This document shows positions 1-10,548 of a DNA stretch of 25,119 nucleotides, one piece after another (the stretch's first letter is position 1; the number at the start of each line of letters is the position of its first letter). The translations under genes and the position numbers were made by a program. This DNA comes from Mesotaenium endlicherianum. Lineage: Eukaryota > Streptophyta > Zygnematophyceae > Zygnematales > Mesotaeniaceae. Location of the stretch: assembly GCA_009602735.1 (NCBI GenBank), contig WELA01012862.1:21273-46391 (forward strand), in the 5' to 3' direction. A model generated the notes under the pieces. The model ran no database searches. It was not told the DNA's origin and saw nothing but the letters and a program-made list of their open reading frames with translations.

Positions 1-40
<40 letters not shown>
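1..40. repeat. (AG)n microsatellite in GH16 intron
   Basis: Perfect AG dinucleotide run that begins at or before the window edge. It sits in the intron upstream of the exon at 162-268. On the sense strand it is purine-only and complementary to the CT tract in the following intron. Confidence 0.98.
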
Positions 41-42
<2 letters not shown>

Positions 43-161
43 CACACATGTCCCGCACAGGCACATGTCTGCATATAGGCTTGTGTATTGACGTGCGCAC
101 ATGTGAAGCCCACATTCCAGTGTCCTGATTCACTTTCTCGGATACTCTTTGGGTCTTGCAG

Positions 162-838
162 CGGCCGGCGCGCGATTCTCGTCGCAGAACGTGTACGCCA
201 CAGGCTTCTTTTCTGCCGACATAAAGTGCTCAGCCAATCACACGGAAGGTCTCATCACATCTTTCTACGTAAGCATCGGCCGCTGCCTGAAGCCCTCTGT
301 GACTTTCTGTTTGCGTGTCCTTTTTGCGCCTCTTTGGGCTGGCACCGACGTTCGCTTGCTCGTTGTATATGCCATCTGTCTGGAAGATAAGGCTGGCCCT
401 CCCTCCGTTCCTTCTTGAGAAACACATTTCAGACTTTGGTTTGAATCCGACTTGGAGATGTAGCCATCTGCTCCTTTGTCCAGGTTTTCCATTTCCAAAA
501 TCGTCATTTGCACTTTGAGCGACGCATTCTGCTTCTCCCATGTCTCGTTCGTCAGTCAGTCGACACATTTGACGTTCAGCAGCATGTGTAGCACCAATTC
601 CCTTAACCCATCTCTGCACCGGCTCTCTGCACAACATTTTCTCGTTGAATATTCCGTGCCTGTTTGCACTGTGCTCCTCAAGCAGCTCGCTTGTCAGCCC
701 CTTGCTGCTGCCTTACACTCACAACACAAGTCGCACGATGAGACTCGTGTCCTTTTGCACCCCACTCCTTCCCCCCAGCGCGAGTCACTGAGCTCCTACC
801 TTCACTCTTTCCGTCTGCTCTCTCTCTCTCTCTCTCGC

Positions 839-930
<92 letters not shown>

Positions 931-931
931 N

Positions 932-988
<57 letters not shown>

Positions 989-1819
989 CCCCTGCAGCTC
1001 TCCACGCAAGAGGGCAGCAGGACGCAGGATGAGATCGACTTTGAGTTTTTGGGGAAGAGCCTCACGAGCATCCAGACAAACGTGTACATTGGCGGCGTGG
1101 GCGGCAACGAGGCCATCCACGACCTGGGCTTCGACTGCTCCGCGGACTTCCACAACTATGCCATCTGGTACACGCAGAAGTTCATCATGTGAGTGGGCTC
1201 TTCGTCCTCGATGCGACCATCCTTGCAGCCAACAATGCGCACTCTTAGCTTCTCCTACTCCACCCTCCTGCCATGCAGGATGTGTGTCCAGCATCTTGCA
1301 AAGCAGCACTGCCCTTCATACACGCCTGTGTGGTGTGAAGTCTTTACTGGCATGTGACTGTTTCAGAAGCCCTTCAACGGTGTGCGTAAAAGCTCAAGCT
1401 AGTGCATGCCACTCTGGAGCTTGCCTTTCATTGCTGTGAGCCAGCTAGCCACGCACTCTCCGCCACCGTGAGCGAGTGTGTCTGTGCGCACGTGTGCGTT
1501 ATGAGTATTTGACACACACCACGCCTGCCTCAGGCAGCCAAGAGAACTCAAAAGGACCCCCCTCTGACCTGTCCCCTTCCGGCGTGTGCGTGCGTGCAGA
1601 TGGTACATCGACAGGAAGGTGGTTCGCATCGCTCTCAACACAGAGGCGACCGACGGCACCCCCTACCCCCATGGCCAGATGCACCTGTACGCCAGCGTGT
1701 GGGACGCGTCGAGCATCTGCGGCGGATGTTGGACGGGCTACAGGGACCCCGCCTACAAAGTGACCGGCTGGACAACCACCATGAGCTACCGCCACGTCAG
1801 CATCCTGTCGCCCGCTTAG
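162..1819 (+). CDS. GH16 xyloglucan endotransglycosylase/hydrolase-like enzyme, 3' three exons (5' part outside window)
   Basis: Predicted secreted glycoside hydrolase family 16 enzyme that would cut or re-join beta-glucan/xyloglucan chains in the wall. Exons read from splice sites: 162-268 (acceptor TTGCAG, donor GTAAGC), 998-1188 (acceptor CTGCAG, donor GTGAGT), 1600-1819 (acceptor GTGCAG, stop TAG 1817-1819). The phases agree: a codon split over the last intron restores Ile before WYIDRKVVRI. The first exon gives the beta-strand region SSQNVYATGFFSADIK and ITSFY. The second gives the catalytic motif DEIDFEFLG, with nucleophile and acid/base Glu both present; the usual His before it is Gln. 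Then follow TNVYIGG, DFHNYAI and, in the last exon, MHLYASVWDAS. About 172 residues are visible; the signal peptide and first strands lie upstream. The protein stops soon after the GH16 fold, so the XET_C extension of true XTH enzymes is missing. Family assignment is firm; substrate is inferred. Confidence 0.88.
818..987. repeat. (CT)n microsatellite, about 170 bp, at a 3' splice site
   Basis: Nearly pure CT run with a few GC interruptions near its start and one undetermined base at 931. It ends ten bases before the CTGCAG acceptor of the GH16 catalytic exon, so it serves as an oversized polypyrimidine tract. The true length may differ from the assembly. Confidence 0.98.
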
Positions 1820-2100
1820 GGCGGAGAGCAGGCGTCTCGTGGCCCCCTGCCAACGCTCGCACGCCTTGAGCATGCAATGTACTCGCTGGGTGGACAGTGG
1901 CGTACGTGTGTGCTGCCGTCACAATGCCGCAGACTACTTGATTGTTTATGCCCGCTGCCTCGAAGTCGGGGGCCATGTCCTCAGCCGGGATCTCGGTGCC
2001 TCCTGCTTGAGGGAGGGTGGTGCTGGCTGGGGGACCTCGGGAGGCGCTCTGAAGAAGAGGAGCTGAGTCTCCTGCGCCTTTGCGCGCATAAGAAGGCCTC

Positions 2101-2106
2101 AATAAA
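2101..2106 (+). terminator. Poly(A) signal AATAAA of the GH16 gene
   Basis: Canonical AATAAA 282 bases after the TAG stop, followed by a GT/G-rich stretch typical of a downstream element. It defines a 3' UTR of roughly 300 bases. Confidence 0.65.
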
Positions 2107-4017
2107 GCGGAAGGTGGGGGGGTGATAGGAGCTGTAGGGGAGGGATTTTGAGATGATGGTCTAGGTCTTTGAGGGGAGGGAGCGGGGGATAGGGGGGAGG
2201 GGGTTGGTTAGGAGTGGATATGTTTGCTGCCTTGCCAAGGGAGTCTTGCGAGACTGTTTTGACGAGTGGCAGATGACCCGTGTCGCTGGTAAGTAAATCG
2301 GAAGCTGGGGATGTGCCGGTGAATGAGTGCAGCCCACAAGGGTTACATCCTATTCAGTCCCCACGTCATCTGGTTTGAAAACTAGGTCTAGCAGACGAGA
2401 GTAAGGATGGCTGCAGCATAAGACCTGTAGACCACCTATTTATTCATAGATTGGGTTAATAGGGAGGTTCTATTAAAAAAAAGGACATCTTAAGGTTATA
2501 TGTCCGAAGCGTGATAAGTCCTTATTTTAGTGACCTTCAGGAAGAAGAGGCCTGCGCAAGAACCTTCAGGACAAAGTTAAGAGGCTTATCCTGTAGGATG
2601 CTCTCAGGAACATTCTTCCCGAGTCTTGACTTAAAGGTTAACTTATAAGTTGCATGCGCGGGAGAGGACTGGGAGAGGAACATATCGCTGGCAGTACATT
2701 GTAGCAACATTTAAGTTATCATTTAAGTTATTGTGTTAAGCGCAAAGATATACCAAATAGAGGGCTCTAGTCAAATCGCAAACTGTCCACAAATTGACTT
2801 CCAATTTTGTTGTATTGAAGACGAAGCAATTTTTTGTTTACCTCTGTAAATTGTGCATTTCAGTACGTGATGTTTGAATATCTTTGAGTGAAACAGTGAA
2901 CTTTTAGTTGGCAATAGTCGCAACAGGAAATCGTAACCTCCTTCTAGGCTGGTTAAAAGTTGAAAAAAACCTGCCACATATGTCATGTTCCATCTCCGCT
3001 GTGCTGTTTCAGCTGCATGTTCTAGTAGTAATGCGTGTGGAGTCAAACTTATCCTACCACGGTGCACACCAGAAGAATTAAATTATACTGTGGGAGCATG
3101 CGCCTCACAGCATCAACACTCTCTCTCTGCAAATTCCACCGAAGCTCGTGCTACATGCATGGTGATGATTTTGTTGCTGTTCCTGCAAGTGGGCTATGAT
3201 TGTTCTGTCAACATGTGAATTTGAAGGGGGGGGGGACTGGTGCCAGGGCAGTACTCTATAATTTCACAGCACTAGAGAATCAAACTTGGTCAGATCTATA
3301 ATCTTTCACGGCCCAACTTGGCGGTTAGGGGCTAGCTGCACTCTAGGATGCTCAAACACGCATCATCCCCGAGACACCAAATGTATACTCTGGTAATACA
3401 ATGATGAACGTCGTGTTGAAGATATACAGGAACGAGTTGTAGGGACCACATATCTCGTTGCATCATACATCACGAAAAAAAATACGTCACATGCTCTGCT
3501 CAAGCATTCTTAATATGCAATAGAGGGGCATACACCACATTTATGAACCAGACGATTCCACATAGGCACTTGTCACTTCCCCGTGGCAAGCAGGACTACT
3601 AGTTCCGCGAGAGACTACATTGGGCTGAGGGAATAAATACAGCATAAATACGGAGACAGGCTGCCTGTATTGACGCGGCCTGAGAGCTCATTTTCTAAGG
3701 CCAGTCACAGCCAACAGGGGCAGGAGGCGAAGTGCAAGGTACATGCTATCAAAGAAAAAAGTTACAATATTGCGCAGCATTTGGACGCAGGAACTGGTTG
3801 GCCCTTTCTCTGCACCTTGCACACACAACCGTGTCCAGCAAGACAGAGGAACTAGGTCAAAAGCGAAAACAGAGGTAAAAAAGAAAGGAGAAAGAACCGG
3901 AGTCGCACAAGCACGAGGAAAACTTTGACCAAACAAGAAAAGACGTCACAAGGATCGACGGCTCGCAGCGACGTGCAGTCAACCAAACATCAACGACAGA
4001 ACGGCGCTCGCGCTTAC
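2107..4017. other. Intergenic region between GH16 3' end and RIN4-like gene
   Basis: No convincing coding sequence. A G-rich stretch (about 2110-2215) follows the GH16 poly(A) signal; the rest is AT-richer with only short chance frames. The 3' end of the minus-strand RIN4-like gene should lie in its right part (about 3600-4017), but no clear last exon, palmitoylation-type cysteine cluster or minus-strand AATAAA is visible there. Confidence 0.5.
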
Positions 4018-6620
4018 CGCGTGCGGCTGCGACGGGGCCACCTCCTGGATGGCGGGTCTCTGCTGCTGCATGGGGGGGACGCTCACGCCCCCAAGGCCCA
4101 TGTTGCCGCCGCTGGCCTTGACCTTGTGGACCTTCTGAAACTCGACAGTGTATCCCGCAGGAGAGTGCGTGGGGGAGTGCTCAGCAGCTGGCGGTGCCAC
4201 CTGGCAGCGCGCGGCACAGCAGCGTCGAGAGTCAAACGCAAGCGAGTGCAGAAGAGGACGGGATACGAGGCGTGATACGACACCATGCAGACGCGGCCTC
4301 TTGCAAGTGCTGGTGCTTATTCAGCCCCCTTGGCGCATGGACCACGTCGTGTGCCAGTTCTGGTTTCTATACCCTTCGCGCCGAGACGCACACCCCAGCA
4401 AATGCGGCCCTATCGTGACAGCCTTGTCCGACTATCCCTGCCCCTTGCAACGTGGTGGGAGCGGTCCGACTCCACTCGCGTTCAAACGAGCCTTCTAAAT
4501 CCACACGAGTCGACTTCAGGGGATCGTATCAATGCATGGCGTAGACGCACAGGCTGGTCCTAAATCAGAAGTTGAGAGCACAGGCCGGGAGAAACGCACA
4601 TTCTCCCCCACCATGTGCACCCGGCGACTCAAGAGGAAGCCCCCACCATGGAAGCCTTCCCGCACCAACTGGTGCCTAGGTGGCGTGAGTTGTTTCTGTA
4701 TGGCGTTTCCTTGGCTTTGACGGCCCTGCTATGTGCACACCAACCTATGTCCCCCTCGGCACACAGCTTACACCCCACTGCAACTGCTACTGGACTCCAC
4801 ACTCGCGGAGTGCGGGGCTATATTCAAGGAGGGCGGGGACAGGGGGAAGAGCGAGGGGGAGGAGGGNTACGAGCGAGGGTAGGGGTTTCACAGAGGGAGA
4901 GGAGGAAACGTCCCCAGAGCCTCACCTTGGGGGGATGCTGGGGCTGTTTTGGCCGGGAAAAGGCAGGCTCCTCCTGCAAGCCGGGAATGCCGCCACCCCC
5001 TCTGTCCCACCCGAGGCCATTATCTGCCTGCAGCAAGACAGAACGGGTGAACATGTTAGCAGGAGAGAAAAGGACTTCCGGAGGGAAGGAAATATCAGGG
5101 GGAAGGTGCGGTCACAAGTTAAGCGGAGATTAGAGAATTAAAAAGAGAGAAGGGAGATCAAGGTAGCCGTGAGGTGTTGTATTTGATGTTCCTTTTATGC
5201 CTTTTTGGGAGGAGGTGGGGGGTTTTTTGGGGAAGGGGAGGGGGGGGGATAGGGAAGAAGGAGTCGAGGCGCTCGAGAAGCGGCCCGACAAGGCGCCAGC
5301 ATCACGGGGGTCAAAGGCAGAGAGGGACTCTCAAACAGCTGACTCCTGCTCTCTAGGCCCTGGCCGGAGTCACGCCCCTCATGCACTTGGCCGGGAGGGA
5401 GGGACCATCGCCAGTCAGATATGCAGGGCGTCGTCAGGAGGGGGCCAGATGGCGCGCTGGCAGAGAGGCGACAAGCAGAGCTGATCTGAGAGCGGCCTCA
5501 ATTGCAAGCCCGGAACCCTCTCCAGGCATTTGGGGTCTGTAGGAATGGTGCTCTGTTCCAAAATCCTCGCTAATGTTTGTCACATCTCCTTGTGATTGCT
5601 GCGTCACGGGCGTGCCCACACATCCACATACACACACACACGCACACACGCACACATACACACACACTCCTGCAAAATGACAATGGTTCAACCCTAAGTA
5701 TGGTATCCATCCGTCACAAGAGTACAGCAGTGTATGTATGAGGAGAACGTTGGCGCTGCACGCATCTACGAGTGTCCACCCCCTCAAGACACAAGCTCTG
5801 CAGGTGACTCGGAGCCGGACACGAGGAGTTTACAAGCACTCACGTGTGGGTCGTCGTACCGAGGAGGCGTGTGCTGCCCTCGTGCTTCAACCTTCTTCGC
5901 AAAGACCTGCGTGTAAGAGGGCTGGCTCCAGTCGCCGAACGCGGGAATGGCTGCTCCCCCCCCGCCCCCGTTGAAACCCGCCCCCCTCAGCACCGCGGGC
6001 GACTGAGGGGCAGGTGCGGCAGGGGGTCTATTGGCCGGTTCACGCGGAGATCCGAGAGCAAAGGCCTGAGGGAGCGCCTCCTGAACGCTGCCACGTGGCG
6101 ATCTCTCAGCCGCCCCCTGCCTGGGAGAGGGAGTCTTCTCGTACCCTTTCCGCGGGGGCGTCAAGTCCCCCCTTCCCCAGTGCCCCTCGCCCTCAGGCAC
6201 GCCCATACCCCCGTACCTACCCAAAGGAGACGCTGGAGCATCTCCCCTCTCATCGCCCCCTCGACTCCCCCGCCTCTGGCCCGGAGGGGGCGGCAGATTG
6301 TTGCCTCCACCGCCCCGCGAAGAAGGCGGGGTCGACCCCCCCCCCCGACCAACCCTAGGCTCGCTGTGTGCGTGGACGCGTGGCGATGGCTCGTCCTCCT
6401 CGAGCGAGCTAAACCTGTCGGCTGCTTCACTCCGCTGCGGCCGATTGTACTGCTGACCTGGGGGGGCAGGTGGCGAGACCAGGGGCTTGGGCTGACCTCT
6501 AGACCCCTTCTGAAGCTTCTCGAACTGGGCTGTGTAAGACTGGGCTGAATGCGAGCCTGCTTGAGCCCCACCTGCTGCTGCCTCCCAGGAGCCGAATTGC
6601 GGTACTGCAGAGTGTCCTCG
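4018..6620 (-). CDS. RIN4-like NOI-domain protein (three exons seen, ends unresolved)
   Basis: Resembles RPM1-interacting protein 4, a disordered membrane-associated immune regulator. Exons on the minus strand: 6620-5844 (acceptor CTGCAG, donor GTGAGT), 5027-4926 (acceptor CTGCAG, donor GTGAGG), 4200-4018 (acceptor CTGCCAG, donor GTAAGC). All boundaries are phase 0, giving 259, 34 and 61 codons. Exon one starts with an N-terminal NOI motif (VPQFGSW, 6605-6585, then SYTAQFEKLQKG). A long Pro/Gly/Arg-rich disordered linker follows, then a second NOI (IPAFGDW ending at 5928, then SYTQVFAKK). The last exon holds AGYTVEFQKVHKVK, like the second half of a third NOI. The start codon is probably in a short exon upstream of 6620. 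If the last donor is not used, translation stops at TGA 3979-3981. RIN4's C-terminal cysteine cluster is not seen. Family call rests on motif recognition; the exon set may be incomplete. Confidence 0.7.
5616..5668. repeat. (CA)n-rich microsatellite in RIN4-like intron
   Basis: Imperfect CA run with CG and TA interruptions, inside the 816-base intron between the first two recognised exons of the RIN4-like gene. Confidence 0.95.
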
Positions 6621-8982
6621 CTGCAGCAATTTGAGCAGGAGGCAACATCAGATTGGCAGATACGTGCAAGTCACTACGCGTGAGGGATTGGGCAAGAAGG
6701 GGAAAGAGGTGCTGGAACTAATGTGTAGACCAGGATACCTCTGGGAGCCAGGTGTGGCCTGCAGATGCTCATGAGTTTGGAATGGACTCCTTACTCAATA
6801 TGCAGTGACTGGGATGCATAACCTTTATGTGGGTGTGTGGTGTCTCTAAGAAAAAGCCTTGACAATCGAAACTACATCAAAGACCTCACACTTCTCATTT
6901 CACAACCCCAATATTTATCAACTTCGGTCGAAAAGGGCAAAGGTTGCACTTTTATGTCTACACAACACCACGCTTGTCCATTTTACACCTTGACTCACTC
7001 TCTTGAGCCTATTCAAAACGTATGCAAGTTAATGGACCACATTGTTGTTGAGGGTTTTACTAAAGGATATGAGGAAGGGAGCATTATAGTGTAACGCTCA
7101 GCTGCAAGGTCACGATAATCTTAGCATATTCCTAGACGCCGACATTAGAAGAAACTGCTTCCGTTTGCAAACCAGGTTCGTTCATCTAAAATATAAGAGG
7201 AATGCTAAAAAAGGAAACTTCGACGAAACAAACCCATCTTTACTGATTGACATGTCCCCAGTAACAAAGCGGTGCCCTCCATCGTCATGCTATCATCCAA
7301 TCTCACAAACCCAGAGACACATCCAAGAATGACTTTAATCTGCAAGTGACGTAGATTTTCAACACACCATAGGATGCACGTCAGTACATTGATGTCATAC
7401 TGACCTCTGCCATGTGAAGCAGCACAAGGACAATGTACGCCAATCGGTGGGTTCAACCTTGATCTATATTCCCGTTCCCCTTTATGACTGTACGTCCACT
7501 TTCTCAGAAGTCAGGCAGCAGACTTTCCAACGCTATCTGTTAACACCTAACATTGTGTCCGCCTATCCTATGGCTGAGGCCTGAGCTCCTCTAAGACGTG
7601 ACGACCTGCATGGACCTATATATGCAGGGCTAGAACATAAAAGTCAATTATAAAGTGACCGCCAGATCCTGCTCTGGACTGTTCATCACTGGTCGGCACA
7701 GCTCGCGTGCTTATGCTTTATTGGTTGGTGACATCCACGCCAGAAGACATTTATCCGTACGGCCAATAATGTCCGTCATAGTCCATGCTTCCGTGATTTA
7801 TCAAACTCGCTGATGAAATTTGGCGCACATCGGACATTTTACCACGCAGTGTCACGCACAGTCGATGCGTAAATTGCAGTGAGGTACGGCAGGGTAGAGC
7901 AACCTGCGCAATGCTGCGCGTGGCGTAGATGCTCGTAAATGTGCTAATGGACACGACCGTGCAACCATGCACTAGTACTGGACAATGGACACGACACCTT
8001 GCTTGTGTGTGCTCGTGCATGGTTCGTGAGAAGCATGTATCGAGCTCATTTGTAAGCTTACGGGCTTTCACGGGACGTGTAAGCTCAAGCATGACAGTTT
8101 GGCTTGGTATGTCCTCGATTGATTAAGCTGCGCGAAGGGAGCAAAAGATTATGCGGGTTCTTTGTTGCTCACTACTCATTTTTCGTATTCTTGTGCTGCG
8201 GATTGCGGCCTGATTTTTTATCTCTCGAAAGTTTCAGGGGTAGCTCGGCTTCTTTTCCCAAAGGGTGCTTGAGTGAGGGGACGTCTAAGGAAGTGAAATG
8301 AAACACCTTCATTATCTGCCTCAGGTTACGGATACGTCTGAAGGATTTTCTTCCTGGTGGCGTATCAAAAATCAACTGAAGGTATCGGTAGTCGGCTTAA
8401 ATATGAACCTGGCATGTGAGTACTAGAAGCAGATAACCCGGCAAAACTTCTAAGTCGACGTTCGCCTTTGTGCAGAGTAGATACTCATACTTATGATTGA
8501 AAAAATTGTGCGACGGGTACGAAAGACATTTATGTGGAAGTTGCTTGAGCAGCACAAGTAGAAACTATATATGCTGCTTCGTATCGGAGTTTGCACTCTT
8601 TTGCAGGTTTAAAGTACAAAGTGTAACGAGAAGAGATGCTGGACGTTCACTTTACCGAAACATCAGGACGTATATACTGATTATACCAGGCCTTCTGAGT
8701 ACGCTCCCTCTCGCAGTACCCCAGGAGCTGTGTACCATAGTCTACCCGAGTCTTCCCAGCTGGGAGAAAGTCCCACATACCTCAGCAGACACTTCCTGTT
8801 GAGCAGAGATCAGAGTCAACTAGCTTCAGAACGATCCACACAGATATTGCCCTCAGCAGCATCAGCAGGAGCAGGAGCTGCAGCCGGTAATGATAGCTTC
8901 ATGCAGCTGACATTTGAAGTGTGGCTGTTCGGTTACTCTGCTGAAATCTGACCCTGACATCAGCTGCAGCAACTGCAGAAGC
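6621..8982. other. Divergent intergenic region between RIN4-like and O-fucosyltransferase-like genes
   Basis: About 2.4 kb with no recognisable protein. It must contain the missing first exon and promoter of the minus-strand RIN4-like gene and the promoter of the plus-strand gene. TATA-like stretches occur near 7617-7625, 8565 and 8669, but none can be tied to a start. Just upstream of the plus-strand ATG, a possible 5' UTR intron could run from a GTAATG near 8887 to CTGCAG near 8968 or 8977; this is tentative. Confidence 0.4.
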
Positions 8983-10517
8983 ATGATGGTCTCCAGTTCG
9001 ATCGGCCCTGAGGGCACACTTGGCAGCCTCAGACACGCTAGGAGGCTGAAGCCCATGCAGCTGGCCCTGTTTGCCGTTTTGGCCCTGGTCATCTGCCTTG
9101 TGACCTTCTCCGCCATTAATCAGGTACTCACTCAAGAATACACACCTGGGCATCTGCCTGGTGAGACTTTCCACCATCAAAAAATGAGTACTGCTTCAAG
9201 AACTGAACACACATACCTTGTCATCTGCCTGGTCACCTTTTCCACCGCCAGCCAGGTACAAACTAACAGAAGAAACATGCATTCATGGATATGCACTTGA
9301 GGAGTCCAGAATTCACACGTGAATGACTCATACAGACGCACACACCCACACACACACTCACACACACACACACACACGCGCGCGCGCAGTCACATGTAAT
9401 TGCGTGTGCATGTGCAGACTCAGGCCCGATAGATTTGCTCGGGGGAAGAGGATAATTGCAATGTATCTGAACAGAACGTGGACTAGAGGTTGCTGCAGAG
9501 GAAAAGAACGCAAATCAGCTGTCAGGGGGCGGGGCCCTCCATCTGCACACTCTTCCCCTTGGGTGTGGTTGGAGTACGGGGTTTGGCGCATGATTTTGGT
9601 GTGTGATTCACGGCACTTGCCCCACCGGCTCCCTGGATGGTCTGTTTTCTTCCACTTCAAATCAGTGTGACAAGCAGCGAAACTTTTGTTCGATTAGGGT
9701 GAAGTTTTAGGGTGAGATTTTCGTGTCTTGAGGTTTGGTTTGGGTTTTGAATGCGTTGTTAACACCAGCCCTCCACGGAGCAGCAACCAAAGACGTGTGC
9801 AAACTTGCAAATCTGCACTCTCTCTCTTGCGCATGCATGCATGCACACACGCACACACACATGCACACGCACGCATGCACGCACCCGCCTTTGCACGTCC
9901 GCACAAGTGTTAGTATGTACTCGTTCCTATGTGTTGGTTGCATGCTGCGGGTCTCTTGTTGGTGCCAGTGTAAGACGCGTGGCACGGCTCCTTTGAAACA
10001 TTCAGAACATTTAGGACATTGGCATAAAGTGTTTGACGTGGCTCAGTAGTGCTTGTTGAGCACAAGTGGTAATGCTCCGCTCAGCATTTGCGAGCAGCCA
10101 ATGCATTGCGCTCCGCTCACGCCCATGCCTGGCATGCGTGAGCTTGAATACTCGCTTGCAAATGTGACTCTCGCCCGGTTCTGACTGTCCGAGTTAACAG
10201 CTCCATTGTCTGATGATGGCACAACCAAAGGGCGTACCTGGCACGCGGCTAGTATGGACAGCCGTCAGTCAGTTCTGCAGTCAGGCGGTGACGGTCCTGG
10301 TGAGGGCTGAGACCGAGATATTGAGACTCAGGGTTAAGATTTAGGGTTTAGGTGCCCAGGTTACTTGGTTGGGGGGCACCTGCAGGACAGGTTTCACTTT
10401 GGCCTTAGTACCTGCTTCAGCATAGAGGCTAGGGTTTTGGGTCTTATTTATTGAAGGTCAGCATGCCTCCCTGCGGGGAAGAGGGGGTGAAAAGTTAAGA
10501 AAGAGGGACTCGCGGCG

Positions 10518-10548
<31 letters not shown>

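Noticed and set aside
785..1309. Minus-strand frame with long Arg-Glu repeats
   Set aside because: Translation of the (CT)n microsatellite and antisense of a GH16 exon.
5844..6548. 234-codon plus-strand frame opposite the RIN4-like exon
   Set aside because: Arg/Pro-rich shadow of the minus-strand coding exon, with no domain.
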